Of a stretch of 64,000 nucleotides of DNA, positions 19,001 through 26,608 are shown in pieces. The notes under the pieces were generated by a model. It was not told the DNA's origin. It searched no databases and saw only the letters and a program-made list of their open reading frames with translations. Source of the stretch: Leptospira adleri (GTDB lineage Bacteria; Spirochaetota; Leptospiria; Leptospirales; Leptospiraceae); assembly GCF_002811985.1 (NCBI RefSeq), contig NZ_NPDU01000002.1, forward strand, positions 1 to 64,000, given 5' to 3'. How positions within the stretch are numbered: position 1 is the first letter of the stretch; each line of letters opens with the position of its first letter. The translations under genes were made by a program, and so were the position numbers.

Positions 19001-21718
19001 AACCTTGAACTTCACGGAATCTTGAACGGCCGCCCAGCCTTCGGGTGCGATTCCTACGTGAAACTCGGAAGGATAGATCGGGAAGGAACGAAACGCGCTC
19101 TGGATTTCACCGTTCGGATCCCTATATTCCAGCTCGGCTTCGAGTCTTTGGGGAGAATCGGATTCCGGAATCGACTTCACGGTCGTATCGAAAAATCCTT
19201 TTCCATCCAGGGTCAGTTGCGTTTTTACAAAACCTGCGTTTTGTGTTCCCGCTTCTTCTTCGGAGGCTTGCGTCACCTTACCGTTGCTAAACGAAAAGTC
19301 GGAATAATCGGAAAAAGAAACGCCGCTTCCGGGAAGAACTCTGGTCCTCAGCAATACCGGAATTTTTCCGGCTCCTCCGCCAGAAAGATAACGCACGTTT
19401 CCGGTGATTACGATTTTAGAAGGAGCGACGTTCGAGCCGCTCGTTTGAAATTCCGCTTTCATCAAGGGAACTCGGAATTCTTCCACGCGAAATTCTCCGA
19501 TGGAAATCATACCTTCCCGATTCTTTCCGTTGAAGTCGTTTAACAAAATTCTGTAAACGCCTAGATTGGCTTCTTTCGGAATCTTAAACTGAACCGCGCT
19601 CGTCCCTTCGGGATTCCACTTTAGAGAAATTGAATATTCCTTTTCGGTTCCGGAATGGATGACTTTTACGGAGTTCGGATATTCGCTCGCCCCCGGAATT
19701 TCAAAACCGCTGGATTTTTTCGCCCTGGAAACGATCTTCATCGAAACCGTTTCACCGGCGCGAAACAGAGTTCTGTCCATCACGGGGTGAAAAAGAACGT
19801 TACTCGAATCGTAGTCGCCCGGAAGATTGAATCTCCAGTTTTCGATTCCGTTTTGCCAACGGGAATGACTGAACGTAAAATCGTCTTCGTAAGCCGCCGT
19901 CAAAAAAAGGCCGTTCTCATAAGGTTTCCAAGAACAATATGGGACCGAGTTCCTCGTGGGAATTCCCTTGACGATCAGAGTTCCCGAGGGCCCGGTTTTC
20001 CCCGAAAATACCTTTTCGTTCTTACAATTAAAAATCTGCACGTCCGCGTTCGGAACGGGTTTTGCGTCGTTGAGTTTTGTCACCCAGACCAAAGAGGATT
20101 CCTTTCCCCATTTGAAATGAATCGAAAGATTGGTGACAAGAGCGCCTGTACGGACGTAAAACGGTTGATTCTTTCCTAATAAAGAATTTCCTAATACGTC
20201 CGATTTCATTTCCACTACGTGAAAGCCGGGAGTTTTGAGCGGAATTCCCATCACTTCGAATCGACGGACCCCGTTTTTGGATTGGAGTTTGATTTCGTTC
20301 GTTCCGGGAGGAAGCTGATTTCGGCTCGGATCAAAGATCGAATCTTTGTGATCCAGGGATTCTAAAATTTTCAGATATTGAATGATTTCGGAAATCTGTC
20401 CGACTCCGAGGATGACTTCCTTTCCGGTGAACTGTTTCGGAGGAGTTTGATTTTTTTCTTCCTTTCCGGTGGCCCAGTCGAGAATCTCTTTTCCCTTCTC
20501 TTTCAGCTTATCGAACTGCTGTTGAATGACTTCCTTCGTTTCGGGGCTCGTTTTGACTTGATAGAGCCTGACCGGATTCTCCGCTTCTAAGTTTCGGATC
20601 GTAACGGGTAGGACCGCTTCCGGATAACGTTCCAAAATTCCAAACTTCGCGGCAAACTTCAAAAGAGGCGGGTAATCGTCGGTCGAAACCGTTAAAGGAA
20701 AAGAGGATTGGTTTGCGAGACTTCTTCCCGCGTCGTCCTTTATCCCCGACGGAAGAAGAATCTGAAACTTCGACTTCGGAGAAAGGGGCGTCGGAAAACT
20801 CACTCCGTAATCGTAATTGCCTCCTTCGGAGGAAACCTTTGCGGGGATCGTCTTTCCGTCCGAGGTTTGCAGTTGAATCTTCCGCAAGAGTTCCACGGAA
20901 ACGGGAGCGCTGAAATTTACCGTGAGGGGTAAGGAAGGAATACAGGCAGCTTTTGCGTTGACACGGTCGCAATTGAACTCCGCGAGGAATGCTTTACGAA
21001 CCGTGAAGTCGATCTTTCTCGTAGAACTTCTCGCGACCCCGGATTTCGATTTGAGCCCTTGTTCCAAGACCAACTGGATTTTTTTTCCGCTGGGGAACTT
21101 TTGATCCGCTCTGAGAAGAATCGTCCTTTCGTCTTTTCCGTCCCTGTAATTCGCTTTCAGAATTTCCTTTTCCAAAGAACCGGTGACTCTGCTAAATCCG
21201 ATCTTATCTCGGATTCCTTCCGTAACAAAAAATAGATGATCGCTCGCAGAGGAAAGATCCACTTCCGAATCCAGATCTAAGATAAAAATCTGTTCCTCAT
21301 CCACGATCCCGCCTTCGTATGGTGAAGAGGAATCAAGCTCGGGACCGCCGGTATGAAACGAAAACCGTTCTCCTTCCGTCGGAGAATTTCCTGCGATGGA
21401 CTTTATCTTTTTGGTTTCGAAAACACATTCCACTCCGCCGGGAAGCGGTGAAGGAAATTCCAAAACCCAATTCTTATCGTCGACCCAGCGTTCGCTTCCT
21501 TTTAAAGGACAACGAACCTCAAAAGGAACCAAAGAGAATTTCGGATTTCCGAGAGGAATCATCGGTTCCGAAAAACGAGCTCGGATTTGAGAAGGTTTTT
21601 TGACTTCACCCGTCGGATTGAATTCGATTCTAACCTGAGCGCCGAGGCTCGCGACCGATAGAAAAAAAGGTAAGAAATAAATTTTAGATAAGAATCTGCG
21701 GATTGCAAAGGAACTCAA
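16046..21718 (-). CDS. Bacterial alpha-2-macroglobulin
   Basis: A 1890-residue secreted protease-trap protein. Residues 1-27 are a Sec signal peptide (LPFFLSVASLGAQ); no lipobox cysteine is seen, unlike E. coli YfhM, so it is probably periplasmic rather than lipid-anchored. MG-type beta domains fill the first half. The thioester motif CLEQ lies near residue 1441, inside YSCLEQKLSKS. The alpha-helical thioester domain and a receptor-binding-like C-terminus follow. A glycine-rich run (PPGGGGGG) precedes the ELFDTLLFWKADLKTDE segment. Start is TTG, with GGGAG six bases upstream; both lie inside a strong leader hairpin (see 21716-21761). pbpC follows after six bases. When a protease cleaves it, the exposed thioester should bind the attacker covalently. 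Confidence 0.93.
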   Translation of the reverse strand: MSSFAIRRFLSKIYFLPFFLSVASLGAQVRIEFNPTGEVKKPSQIRARFSEPMIPLGNPKFSLVPFEVRCPLKGSERWVDDKNWVLEFPSPLPGGVECVFETKKIKSIAGNSPTEGERFSFHTGGPELDSSSPYEGGIVDEEQIFILDLDSEVDLSSASDHLFFVTEGIRDKIGFSRVTGSLEKEILKANYRDGKDERTILLRADQKFPSGKKIQLVLEQGLKSKSGVARSSTRKIDFTVRKAFLAEFNCDRVNAKAACIPSLPLTVNFSAPVSVELLRKIQLQTSDGKTIPAKVSSEGGNYDYGVSFPTPLSPKSKFQILLPSGIKDDAGRSLANQSSFPLTVSTDDYPPLLKFAAKFGILERYPEAVLPVTIRNLEAENPVRLYQVKTSPETKEVIQQQFDKLKEKGKEILDWATGKEEKNQTPPKQFTGKEVILGVGQISEIIQYLKILESLDHKDSIFDPSRNQLPPGTNEIKLQSKNGVRRFEVMGIPLKTPGFHVVEMKSDVLGNSLLGKNQPFYVRTGALVTNLSIHFKWGKESSLVWVTKLNDAKPVPNADVQIFNCKNEKVFSGKTGPSGTLIVKGIPTRNSVPYCSWKPYENGLFLTAAYEDDFTFSHSRWQNGIENWRFNLPGDYDSSNVLFHPVMDRTLFRAGETVSMKIVSRAKKSSGFEIPGASEYPNSVKVIHSGTEKEYSISLKWNPEGTSAVQFKIPKEANLGVYRILLNDFNGKNREGMISIGEFRVEEFRVPLMKAEFQTSGSNVAPSKIVITGNVRYLSGGGAGKIPVLLRTRVLPGSGVSFSDYSDFSFSNGKVTQASEEEAGTQNAGFVKTQLTLDGKGFFDTTVKSIPESDSPQRLEAELEYRDPNGEIQSAFRSFPIYPSEFHVGIAPEGWAAVQDSVKFKVAVLDLKGNPVEGKKVTVKTFTKKYYSNRKRLVGGFYSYDHKYEIKEIGEFCSGKTNSKGLLFCNGSVKETGEIFFEASLSGEEVKANSSVWITGKEDLWFAASDHDRMDLLPEKKEYQAGEKARFQVRMPFREATALVTVEREGILTSFTKILSGKEPVLEIPVENSYAPNVFVSVLAIRGRVDNPKETALVDLARPSFRLGLAQIRVGWKPFEVPVRVETDKTVYGTRQKAKVKIQIEHPSSQVKKDSRITLAAVDQGLLELKANDTWDLLRAMMRERGNSVETSTAQLQVIGRRHFGLKSLPPGGGGGGATTRELFDTLLFWKADLKTDENGKLEVEVPLNDSLTSFKIVAIVHSGKDKFGSASTQIQTTRDLLVYPSIAPFAREKDRVQSGLTIKNTTDRTMDLSISPKTSPDLGLETKNVKISAGESIVVPWDLEIPAKKTEIVYEFLTKENGGSFTDTVRFRQRVGESVPVRVLQSTFAQLEDARLNVPIQENQEAIAGSGELEISLKASLTGGAILAAKETMSRYPYSCLEQKLSKSVAAGSQKDWDQIMDQLGSYMDGDGLVKFFPSSWYGSEILTAYLLILSSESGYKIPDATRETLIEALNRYSKDLIFRSSYISNTDTRLKKIIVLDAISRFSALGDESIRAVQTDPKILPTDILISLRNIYSRSNAFKNQIPAIDVLLKSRFRIQGTSYNFADESGLWWLLSSNDSTVMRTILSVVKDPSWKEDLPRMIRGAIARQKKGSWDITTANALGILAFQNFSKQFERDSVDGTTTVTLENQSNTLEWKNKKEPSTLSLPMPKTTQNLELVQNGNGKPYAVIHTKAALPLKEKLESGMRLDKEILDESGSKKSSFKEGDLVRVRLKIHTEATLSWVAIKDPIPSGASILGSGLGNDSKSGSELATDGDWWSSPTFVERKWEGYTAYFEYLPAGSVTLEYVYRINHSGKFVLPSTRAEAMYLPDQFAEVPNAVQTVNKD

Positions 21719-21761
21719 GGTTTTCTCCCGAATCGATATTTGTTTCGGAAAGAAAACCTTG
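21716..21761 (-). promoter_or_regulatory. Hairpin sequestering the SD and start codon of the macroglobulin gene
   Basis: On the mRNA strand, CAAGGUUUUCU pairs perfectly with AGAAAACCUUG (11 bp), and inside this CCGAA pairs with UUCGG (5 bp). The internal loop is UU/G and the apical loop has 11 bases. The 3' side contains the GGGAG ribosome site and the UUG start codon. No U run follows, so it is not a normal terminator. It probably lowers or regulates translation. Confidence 0.65.
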
Positions 21762-21792
21762 GTCTGAAAAGATGTGCAAGCGAAAACTCGGA

Positions 21793-23127
21793 TTAACCGG
21801 CGATACTCGCTTCCCGAATTAAGATATCGGGAATCTTAATCGAAGAATAAGAATCGTTGTATTCGTTCGAAATTCCTTCGATGCTGAAAAGAAGATCAAA
21901 AAAATTCAGATTCATTGTTATTCGATCCACGGGATGAACCGGCTTTCCATTTTTATAATAGAACCCTTGGACTCCGATCGAAATTTCTCCCGAAACCGCG
22001 CTGCAACCCGAACCGCCTTCCAGTTTTAAAACATAGATACATTCCGGATAACGTGAAAGCAATTCTTCCAAAGATTCTTTTCCCTTGGGAACGACGTAAT
22101 TGGTAAACGAAGTTCCCACTCTTCCTCCATAGGAACGGACCGCGTTTCCTGTCGAAGCCACTCCCGCTTTTTTTGCGGACTCTAAATTATAAAGATACGT
22201 CTGCAAAATTCCGTTTTCGATGATTGCCTTCTTGCGGGTCAAAACCCCTTCCGCATCCAGAAGTCTCGAGCCCGGATAATCCACGATATGAGGATCGCAA
22301 AAGACGTTCCAAATCGGAGAAGCGACTTGAGAACCGATTTTTCCTTCCAGACGGGAAAGGCCTTTTTGAACGCCGTCCGCGGAAAACGGAGAAGAAAACA
22401 TTCCGAAAATCTGAGGACTGACCCGATTGGAAAGAACGATCGGATAATTTCCGCTTTTCACCGGTTCGGCTCCCAAAAGAGAAAGGGAACGTTCGGCGGC
22501 CGTGGATACAATCCGTTCGGGTCGAATCTCGGCTAAATCAAGACCCGATTTCGTATAACCTCCCATTTTTTTGGATTTTCCGTCGGTTGCGACTAACGCA
22601 ACTCCGGCCGAAACAAGGTTCGATCTTTCGCTGTGAAAAAGTCCTTTAGAATTCGCTAATATGAATCGGTTCCAGGTTTTTCCCGCGTAAGAATACGGAA
22701 CGTTTTCGATTCGATCGTCCGCCGACCAGGCCAGCTCGTCCAATCTTTCCCCCGTTGATTTCAGCCATTCGAATCCCAGGGATTCCAAGGATTCTTCGTA
22801 GGAACGGATCGGAATGTCCGGAAGTTCGGTTTGTCCGGGGAGGTCGATATCCAAAGGATCGGAAATTTTTGCCTGCGCAATCGCGTCTTCGACCATCTGA
22901 GAAAGAGCTTCTTCGGAAAGTTTTTCGCTGTAGGAATAACCGGGTTTTCCGTCTTGGATCAGACGGATTCCGATTCCTCTGGAATTGGAAAGTTCCGTGT
23001 TGCTCACTCGTTTTTTGAAGAGTTCGATTCCGACGTCCCTGGACTCGGAACCTACGAGATCGTATTGATCGAGCCCCTTTCGTTTACAAACGTCTAACAC
23101 ATATTCAACGGATTGATCCAAGTTCAT
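21793..23127 (-). CDS. pmbA: TldE/PmbA family metallopeptidase subunit
   Basis: A 444-residue partner of TldD. In known systems the TldD-TldE heterodimer is a protease that trims peptides such as microcin B17 precursor and CcdA. Family features include SRGIGIRLIQDGKPGYSYS near the start and GSGCSAVSGEISIGVQGFYY near the end. It lacks the HExxxH zinc motif, as expected for the non-catalytic subunit. I chose the ATG at 23127, whose A is also the last base of the tldD stop (TGATG), so translation is coupled; a longer in-frame extension lies inside tldD and is not needed. Length matches E. coli PmbA (450). The macroglobulin gene starts 74 bases downstream. Confidence 0.92.
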   Translation of the reverse strand: MNLDQSVEYVLDVCKRKGLDQYDLVGSESRDVGIELFKKRVSNTELSNSRGIGIRLIQDGKPGYSYSEKLSEEALSQMVEDAIAQAKISDPLDIDLPGQTELPDIPIRSYEESLESLGFEWLKSTGERLDELAWSADDRIENVPYSYAGKTWNRFILANSKGLFHSERSNLVSAGVALVATDGKSKKMGGYTKSGLDLAEIRPERIVSTAAERSLSLLGAEPVKSGNYPIVLSNRVSPQIFGMFSSPFSADGVQKGLSRLEGKIGSQVASPIWNVFCDPHIVDYPGSRLLDAEGVLTRKKAIIENGILQTYLYNLESAKKAGVASTGNAVRSYGGRVGTSFTNYVVPKGKESLEELLSRYPECIYVLKLEGGSGCSAVSGEISIGVQGFYYKNGKPVHPVDRITMNLNFFDLLFSIEGISNEYNDSYSSIKIPDILIREASIAG

Positions 23128-24509
23128 CAGCGTCCTCCCACGAGAATTTCGTCCACTTTGAGAGTCGGCTGACCGACCGTTACCGGAACCGAACCGGATG
23201 CGGCTCCGCACATCCCGGCCGCAAGTTCCAAGTCGTTTCCCACCATGCTGATCTTGGGAAGAATCTCGTCCCCCTTTCCGATCAGAGTCGCCCCCCTTAC
23301 CGGTTCCGCTACTTTGCCGTTTCGGATAACGTATCCTTCTTCAACCGAAAAATTAAATTCTCCCGTGGAAGGGTTTACCGAACCTCCGCCCATCTTTTTT
23401 GCGAAAAGTCCGTATTCTACCCCCGTGAGCATATCGTCGAAGGAATCTTTTCCCGCGGCGATGTATGTATTTCTCATTCTAGAAACCGGCGCATACATAT
23501 AACTTTCCCTGCGCGCGCTTCCGGTTCTTGCGACTCCGACTTCCTCGGCTCCGATTCGATCGGAAAGATAATTTTTTAGAATTCCATTCTCGATGAGGAT
23601 CGTTTTCTGAGGAGCCATTCCTTCGTCGTCGACGGAAATACTTCCCCAAGAATCGGGAATCGTTCCGTCGTCGATCGCGGTGAGACAGGTTTGTCCGATC
23701 GATTCTCCCAACTTATCCACAAAGGGAGAGGACTTTTTACGGATGGCTTCGGTTTCCAAAGGATGTCCGCAGGCTTCGTGAAAGATCACTCCTCCGAATC
23801 CGTTTCCCATCACGACCGGCATTTTTTTACCTTCGATATAACCGGCGGATAACATGAGCAAGGCTCTTTCCGCGGCGGTCTTTGAAAGTTGTTCGATGGG
23901 AAGACTTGCAAAGAATTCAAAACCCTTTCTGGCTCCCGGATTTTCGGAAGCCACAAAACGTTCTCCCTGTTTTTCGGCGGCGACGTTGATGCTGAAACGA
24001 CTTCTGACTCTTAAATCTTCCAAAGCCAAACCTTCCGAGTTGTAGATTCCTATCCTGGAAACGGAATCGGAAGCCGAGGCGCTGACCTGCACGATATGGG
24101 AAGAGGTTGATCTCGCGGTTTGATCCGCTCTATAAAGAATTTCTAATTTTTGATCCGGAGAAATTTTTCTAGGATCCGTGATTTGTGCGGGAAACGTTGG
24201 AGCTTTCAGATCTCCTCGAAACACAAGGGCTTGACCTTTTCCTCTCGCGGCCCCTCTGGAATCGGCCAGAAGATCGATGAGAGAGATGAGATGTTCTTCT
24301 TCTTCGTTGTTCGTATGCGCGTAAAGAACGTCCGTTCCGTAAATCAGACGGATTCCGATTCCATAATCGATACCTGCGAAACTCTGTTCGATTTTGCGGT
24401 CTCTCAGACTTACCGAAGAGGATCTGGTTTCTTCTTCAAAAATTTCTACGAAATCTGCTTTTCTGGAAAGGCCGGCTTCCAGAATCAGGTGGGCTTTGTT
24501 TGTATGCAT
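23127..24509 (-). CDS. tldD: TldD family metalloprotease
   Basis: A 460-residue catalytic subunit of the TldD/TldE protease. The zinc motif HEACGH (HExxxH) lies near residue 253, in GVIFHEACGHPLETEAI. Other family segments are DYGIGIRLIYG near the start and GGGSVNPSTGEFNFSVEEGYVI near the end. ATG start with AGGAT three bases upstream. The gene opens a same-strand run with pmbA (one-base overlap), the macroglobulin gene and pbpC. A perfect GC-rich hairpin lies 12 bases upstream of the start. It is cytoplasmic; no modified-peptide precursor gene is visible nearby, so the substrate is unknown. Confidence 0.93.
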   Translation of the reverse strand: MHTNKAHLILEAGLSRKADFVEIFEEETRSSSVSLRDRKIEQSFAGIDYGIGIRLIYGTDVLYAHTNNEEEEHLISLIDLLADSRGAARGKGQALVFRGDLKAPTFPAQITDPRKISPDQKLEILYRADQTARSTSSHIVQVSASASDSVSRIGIYNSEGLALEDLRVRSRFSINVAAEKQGERFVASENPGARKGFEFFASLPIEQLSKTAAERALLMLSAGYIEGKKMPVVMGNGFGGVIFHEACGHPLETEAIRKKSSPFVDKLGESIGQTCLTAIDDGTIPDSWGSISVDDEGMAPQKTILIENGILKNYLSDRIGAEEVGVARTGSARRESYMYAPVSRMRNTYIAAGKDSFDDMLTGVEYGLFAKKMGGGSVNPSTGEFNFSVEEGYVIRNGKVAEPVRGATLIGKGDEILPKISMVGNDLELAAGMCGAASGSVPVTVGQPTLKVDEILVGGR

Positions 24510-24520
24510 TCTATCCTGTT

Positions 24521-24548
24521 AGACTCCGGTTTGTTCCGGAGTCTTTTT
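24521..24548 (+). terminator. Intrinsic-terminator-like hairpin, T run on + strand
   Basis: AGACTCCGG (24521-24529) pairs perfectly with CCGGAGTCT (24536-24544), with a six-base loop and TTTTT at 24544-24548 reading on the + strand. The flanking genes are both on the - strand (tldD starts at 24509, the lipoprotein gene ends at 24558). It could stop antisense transcription. As a bare GC hairpin it may also separate the lipoprotein transcript from tldD. Confidence 0.6.
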
Positions 24549-24557
24549 CATTTCTAC

Positions 24558-24935
24558 TTAAGGTTTTTTGATTTTTTCTCTGTATTTGATGGCGTGTGCG
24601 GTCGCCTTCCATCTGATCCGGTTCCAGACAACGAGAAGGATGCTTGTTTCCTGAACTTCGAAACGGTAGTTGATGATTTCGTCGCCGCCCATTGCCTTGG
24701 ACTTGTCCAATAGTTCCCGATAACCGGTTTCTCCCGTTACCCAGAACATCAGCCAAGAAGTGTAAACCCCTTCGGTTTCCACGGTTCCAAGAATCTGAAA
24801 GTCTTCCGAATTGATCAGATACTGCGTATAGTTGGTTCCCAATCCCGGAACCCGGATGTCACGGTAAATGCAACCGCTCAGTAAGAATGAAATCATTCCC
24901 AAGAGAAGTATGTTTTTTAGTCTCAAAACTCTCAT
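24558..24935 (-). CDS. Small lipoprotein, TRL-like
   Basis: A 125-residue putative lipoprotein. A signal peptide ends in the lipobox LLSGC (cysteine 22). The mature part has GTVETEGVYTSW and a C-terminal block, AMGGDEIINYRFEV then WNRIRWKATAHAIKY, that resembles TRL-like lipoproteins, a small family with unknown role. An excellent GGAGGAAAGGAC precedes the ATG. It lies 32 bases downstream of the HIT gene in the same direction. Probably periplasm-facing or outer membrane. Confidence 0.75.
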   Translation of the reverse strand: MRVLRLKNILLLGMISFLLSGCIYRDIRVPGLGTNYTQYLINSEDFQILGTVETEGVYTSWLMFWVTGETGYRELLDKSKAMGGDEIINYRFEVQETSILLVVWNRIRWKATAHAIKYREKIKKP

Positions 24936-24967
24936 GTCCTTTCCTCCAAATTCTAACTTAAATTACT

Positions 24968-25357
24968 TTAAAGATTCTGAATGTATTCGGCTCCGGGAAG
25001 TTTTCCCTGAAGAGCAAGACGAATGTAATCCACACCTTTTAAATCGTCCGTATAACGAGGAATCAGATGAAAGTGCATGTGAGGCGCCATCTCCGAAACC
25101 GTCACCGTGTAAATTTTAACGGGAGAATGATTTTGATAGATCCACCTCGTCGCGAACTCGAGCGCCCTGCCGAAATCGGCAAATGCTTCTCCGTTCCATT
25201 CTTGATAGGAAGTCCAGTGGGAGGCGGGCTCGATATAAAGATAACCTTGAAGCCGTTTTTCTTCTTCGGAATGGCGGACGGAGAATTCTCCGAAACGAGA
25301 GAGGATTTCCGGTTTTTCCCCGGTCTGATACACTTGACAAATCGGACAATCAATCAT
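24968..25357 (-). CDS. HIT-family protein
   Basis: A 129-residue nucleotide hydrolase or transferase of the histidine-triad superfamily. The triad is HMHFHLIPRY (residues about 92-101, H-x-H-x-H), with the catalytic middle histidine in place. An N-terminal CPIC pair with a second possible ligand set suggests a structural zinc, as in several bacterial HIT proteins. Typical substrates are adenosine phosphoramidates or dinucleoside polyphosphates; the exact one cannot be read from sequence. It heads the - strand run and is divergent from the gene at 25548. Confidence 0.85.
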   Translation of the reverse strand: MIDCPICQVYQTGEKPEILSRFGEFSVRHSEEEKRLQGYLYIEPASHWTSYQEWNGEAFADFGRALEFATRWIYQNHSPVKIYTVTVSEMAPHMHFHLIPRYTDDLKGVDYIRLALQGKLPGAEYIQNL

Positions 25358-25547
25358 AACTCAAAAAACCTAAATTCGGATTTTATGAGTATCTCAAAGA
25401 ATCCCGTCTTGTATAGGAGAAAAACATCTTTTGAAGAATTTGAAAAAATGATCCTCGCGTTCCGAATTCTTCTTTCCAGATCGGAAATCCCATAAAGGAT
25501 GAGAATCCCCGAAATCGGATAGCCCTTCCCTAAAAAAAGGATTCCCT

Positions 25548-26372
25548 ATGAAACGTTTTTCTATTCTTTCCGTTTTGTTTTTCTTCTTAACTCAGACATC
25601 TCAAGCTCAGACTTCGAATTTTTCGCAAAGAATGGAATCTCTCAAACGATTTTTGGGAGATCCTACTACGGTGGAAAAAACTTGGCTGATCGAGTCGATT
25701 CCGGTTTTAAAAAAAGAAGAAGAATCCAGGCTGGAACTCTATCTAAAAAAAATTCTCACTTCCAAACTCGAAGGAAAAAATTTCCCGTCCAAAGATTCAC
25801 TAAAACTGGAACTGAAACAGATTCCGAACCTAGGGGGTTTAAGAATCCGAAATCAAAAATCGGAACTCTTTCACATCGTAACTTTCGGAAACGATTTCCC
25901 CAACTTTTCTCAGATTCGAACCTTTCCCGTAGGAAATTATTACATCGATTTTTATCTCGGAAGACAAGGCGGAATTCCTTCCGTGGAATTTCCGAAGACG
26001 GGACTCGGCGCTTCCTTTTATTATTTTTCGGAGGATGAAACCCTTCTCTATTCCCAAACGACGAGCGAATGGAAAATACCGGATTCTCAATCGATCGGAG
26101 AATTGAATTCTTACTTTAAATCCAAAAGTTCTCAGTGCCAGGGTTGCGATCGGCTTCGGCTTTTGGACGGAACGTTATTCTTCTTTCCGAGCCAAAACGC
26201 GTTTTCATTCTGGACCCGCTTCGCTTTGGGTGGTTTCCTCGTTTTGAGCGCCTTCTTTCTTACGATTTTCTTTTTTAGAAATTTTTTGGTTCGAAACAGA
26301 GAAACGCTTCGAAAAGCGATGCAGGCGCAAAAGACTCTGGATCAGGAAAAAAAATCGATTCTTTCGAAATAG
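25548..26372 (+). CDS. Secreted/membrane protein of unknown function, 274 aa
   Basis: I do not recognise the family. Residues 1-20 form a signal peptide ending SQAQ. A soluble, presumably periplasmic region (about 21-220) contains a CQGC pair near residue 198. One transmembrane helix follows (about 222-245), then a short cytoplasmic basic/coiled tail (NRETLRKAMQAQKTLDQEKK). The ATG is preceded by AAAGGA six bases away. The layout (periplasmic domain, single helix, short cytoplasmic tail) resembles a small sensor or anchoring protein, but no catalytic motif is visible. It lies upstream of recA, but the recA promoter and SOS box separate them. Confidence 0.75.
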   Translation: MKRFSILSVLFFFLTQTSQAQTSNFSQRMESLKRFLGDPTTVEKTWLIESIPVLKKEEESRLELYLKKILTSKLEGKNFPSKDSLKLELKQIPNLGGLRIRNQKSELFHIVTFGNDFPNFSQIRTFPVGNYYIDFYLGRQGGIPSVEFPKTGLGASFYYFSEDETLLYSQTTSEWKIPDSQSIGELNSYFKSKSSQCQGCDRLRLLDGTLFFFPSQNAFSFWTRFALGGFLVLSAFFLTIFFFRNFLVRNRETLRKAMQAQKTLDQEKKSILSK

Positions 26373-26382
26373 CCTTCAAAAA

Positions 26383-26395
26383 TTTGCTATACAAA
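26383..26395 (+). promoter_or_regulatory. LexA-type SOS box of recA
   Basis: The sequence TTTG-CTATA-CAAA is a perfect match to the palindrome TTTG-N5-CAAA established for LexA1 of Leptospira interrogans. It overlaps a candidate -35 TTGCTA (26384-26389), with a candidate -10 TATTTT 16 bases on (26406-26411). LexA binding here would block recA transcription until DNA damage. Confidence 0.8.
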
Positions 26396-26559
26396 TACTT
26401 ACGTATATTTTAGATTTGCACTGAGAAAACCGGGTGACATAAACCGGAGTTTTCGAAAAATCTAATCAGAACCGGCATTTTTTAACCCCGGATGATTCTT
26501 TTTTGTCCGGTATAAGATTTATACTAAAAAAAGTGAACCGCTTCTGCACTGCAGAGCCG

Positions 26560-26587
26560 CTGCCTGGAACCGTAAGAACGGGGGCAG
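26560..26587 (+). promoter_or_regulatory. Leader stem-loop before recA
   Basis: CTGCC (26560-26564) pairs with GGCAG (26583-26587), and inside it CCGT (26570-26573) pairs with ACGG (26578-26581) around an AAGA loop. It ends nine bases before the GGAGAAGG ribosome site. The recA leader would be about 190 bases if transcription starts near the SOS box, unusually long. Function is not established. Confidence 0.35.
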
Positions 26588-26608
26588 AAAAACATGGGAG
26601 AAGGTATT

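Noticed and set aside
18881..19543. Open frame of 220 residues on the + strand
   Set aside because: It lies entirely antisense to the macroglobulin gene. The protein is arginine- and serine-rich with no known motif, as expected from complement of codon-biased coding.
23128..23211. 28-residue N-terminal extension of PmbA
   Set aside because: The extension lies inside tldD in another frame. The ATG overlapping the tldD stop gives a family-length protein.
25385..25495. Possible 36-residue peptide between the HIT gene and the membrane protein gene
   Set aside because: It has an ATG but no ribosome site and no supporting context. It could be real, but I cannot support it.
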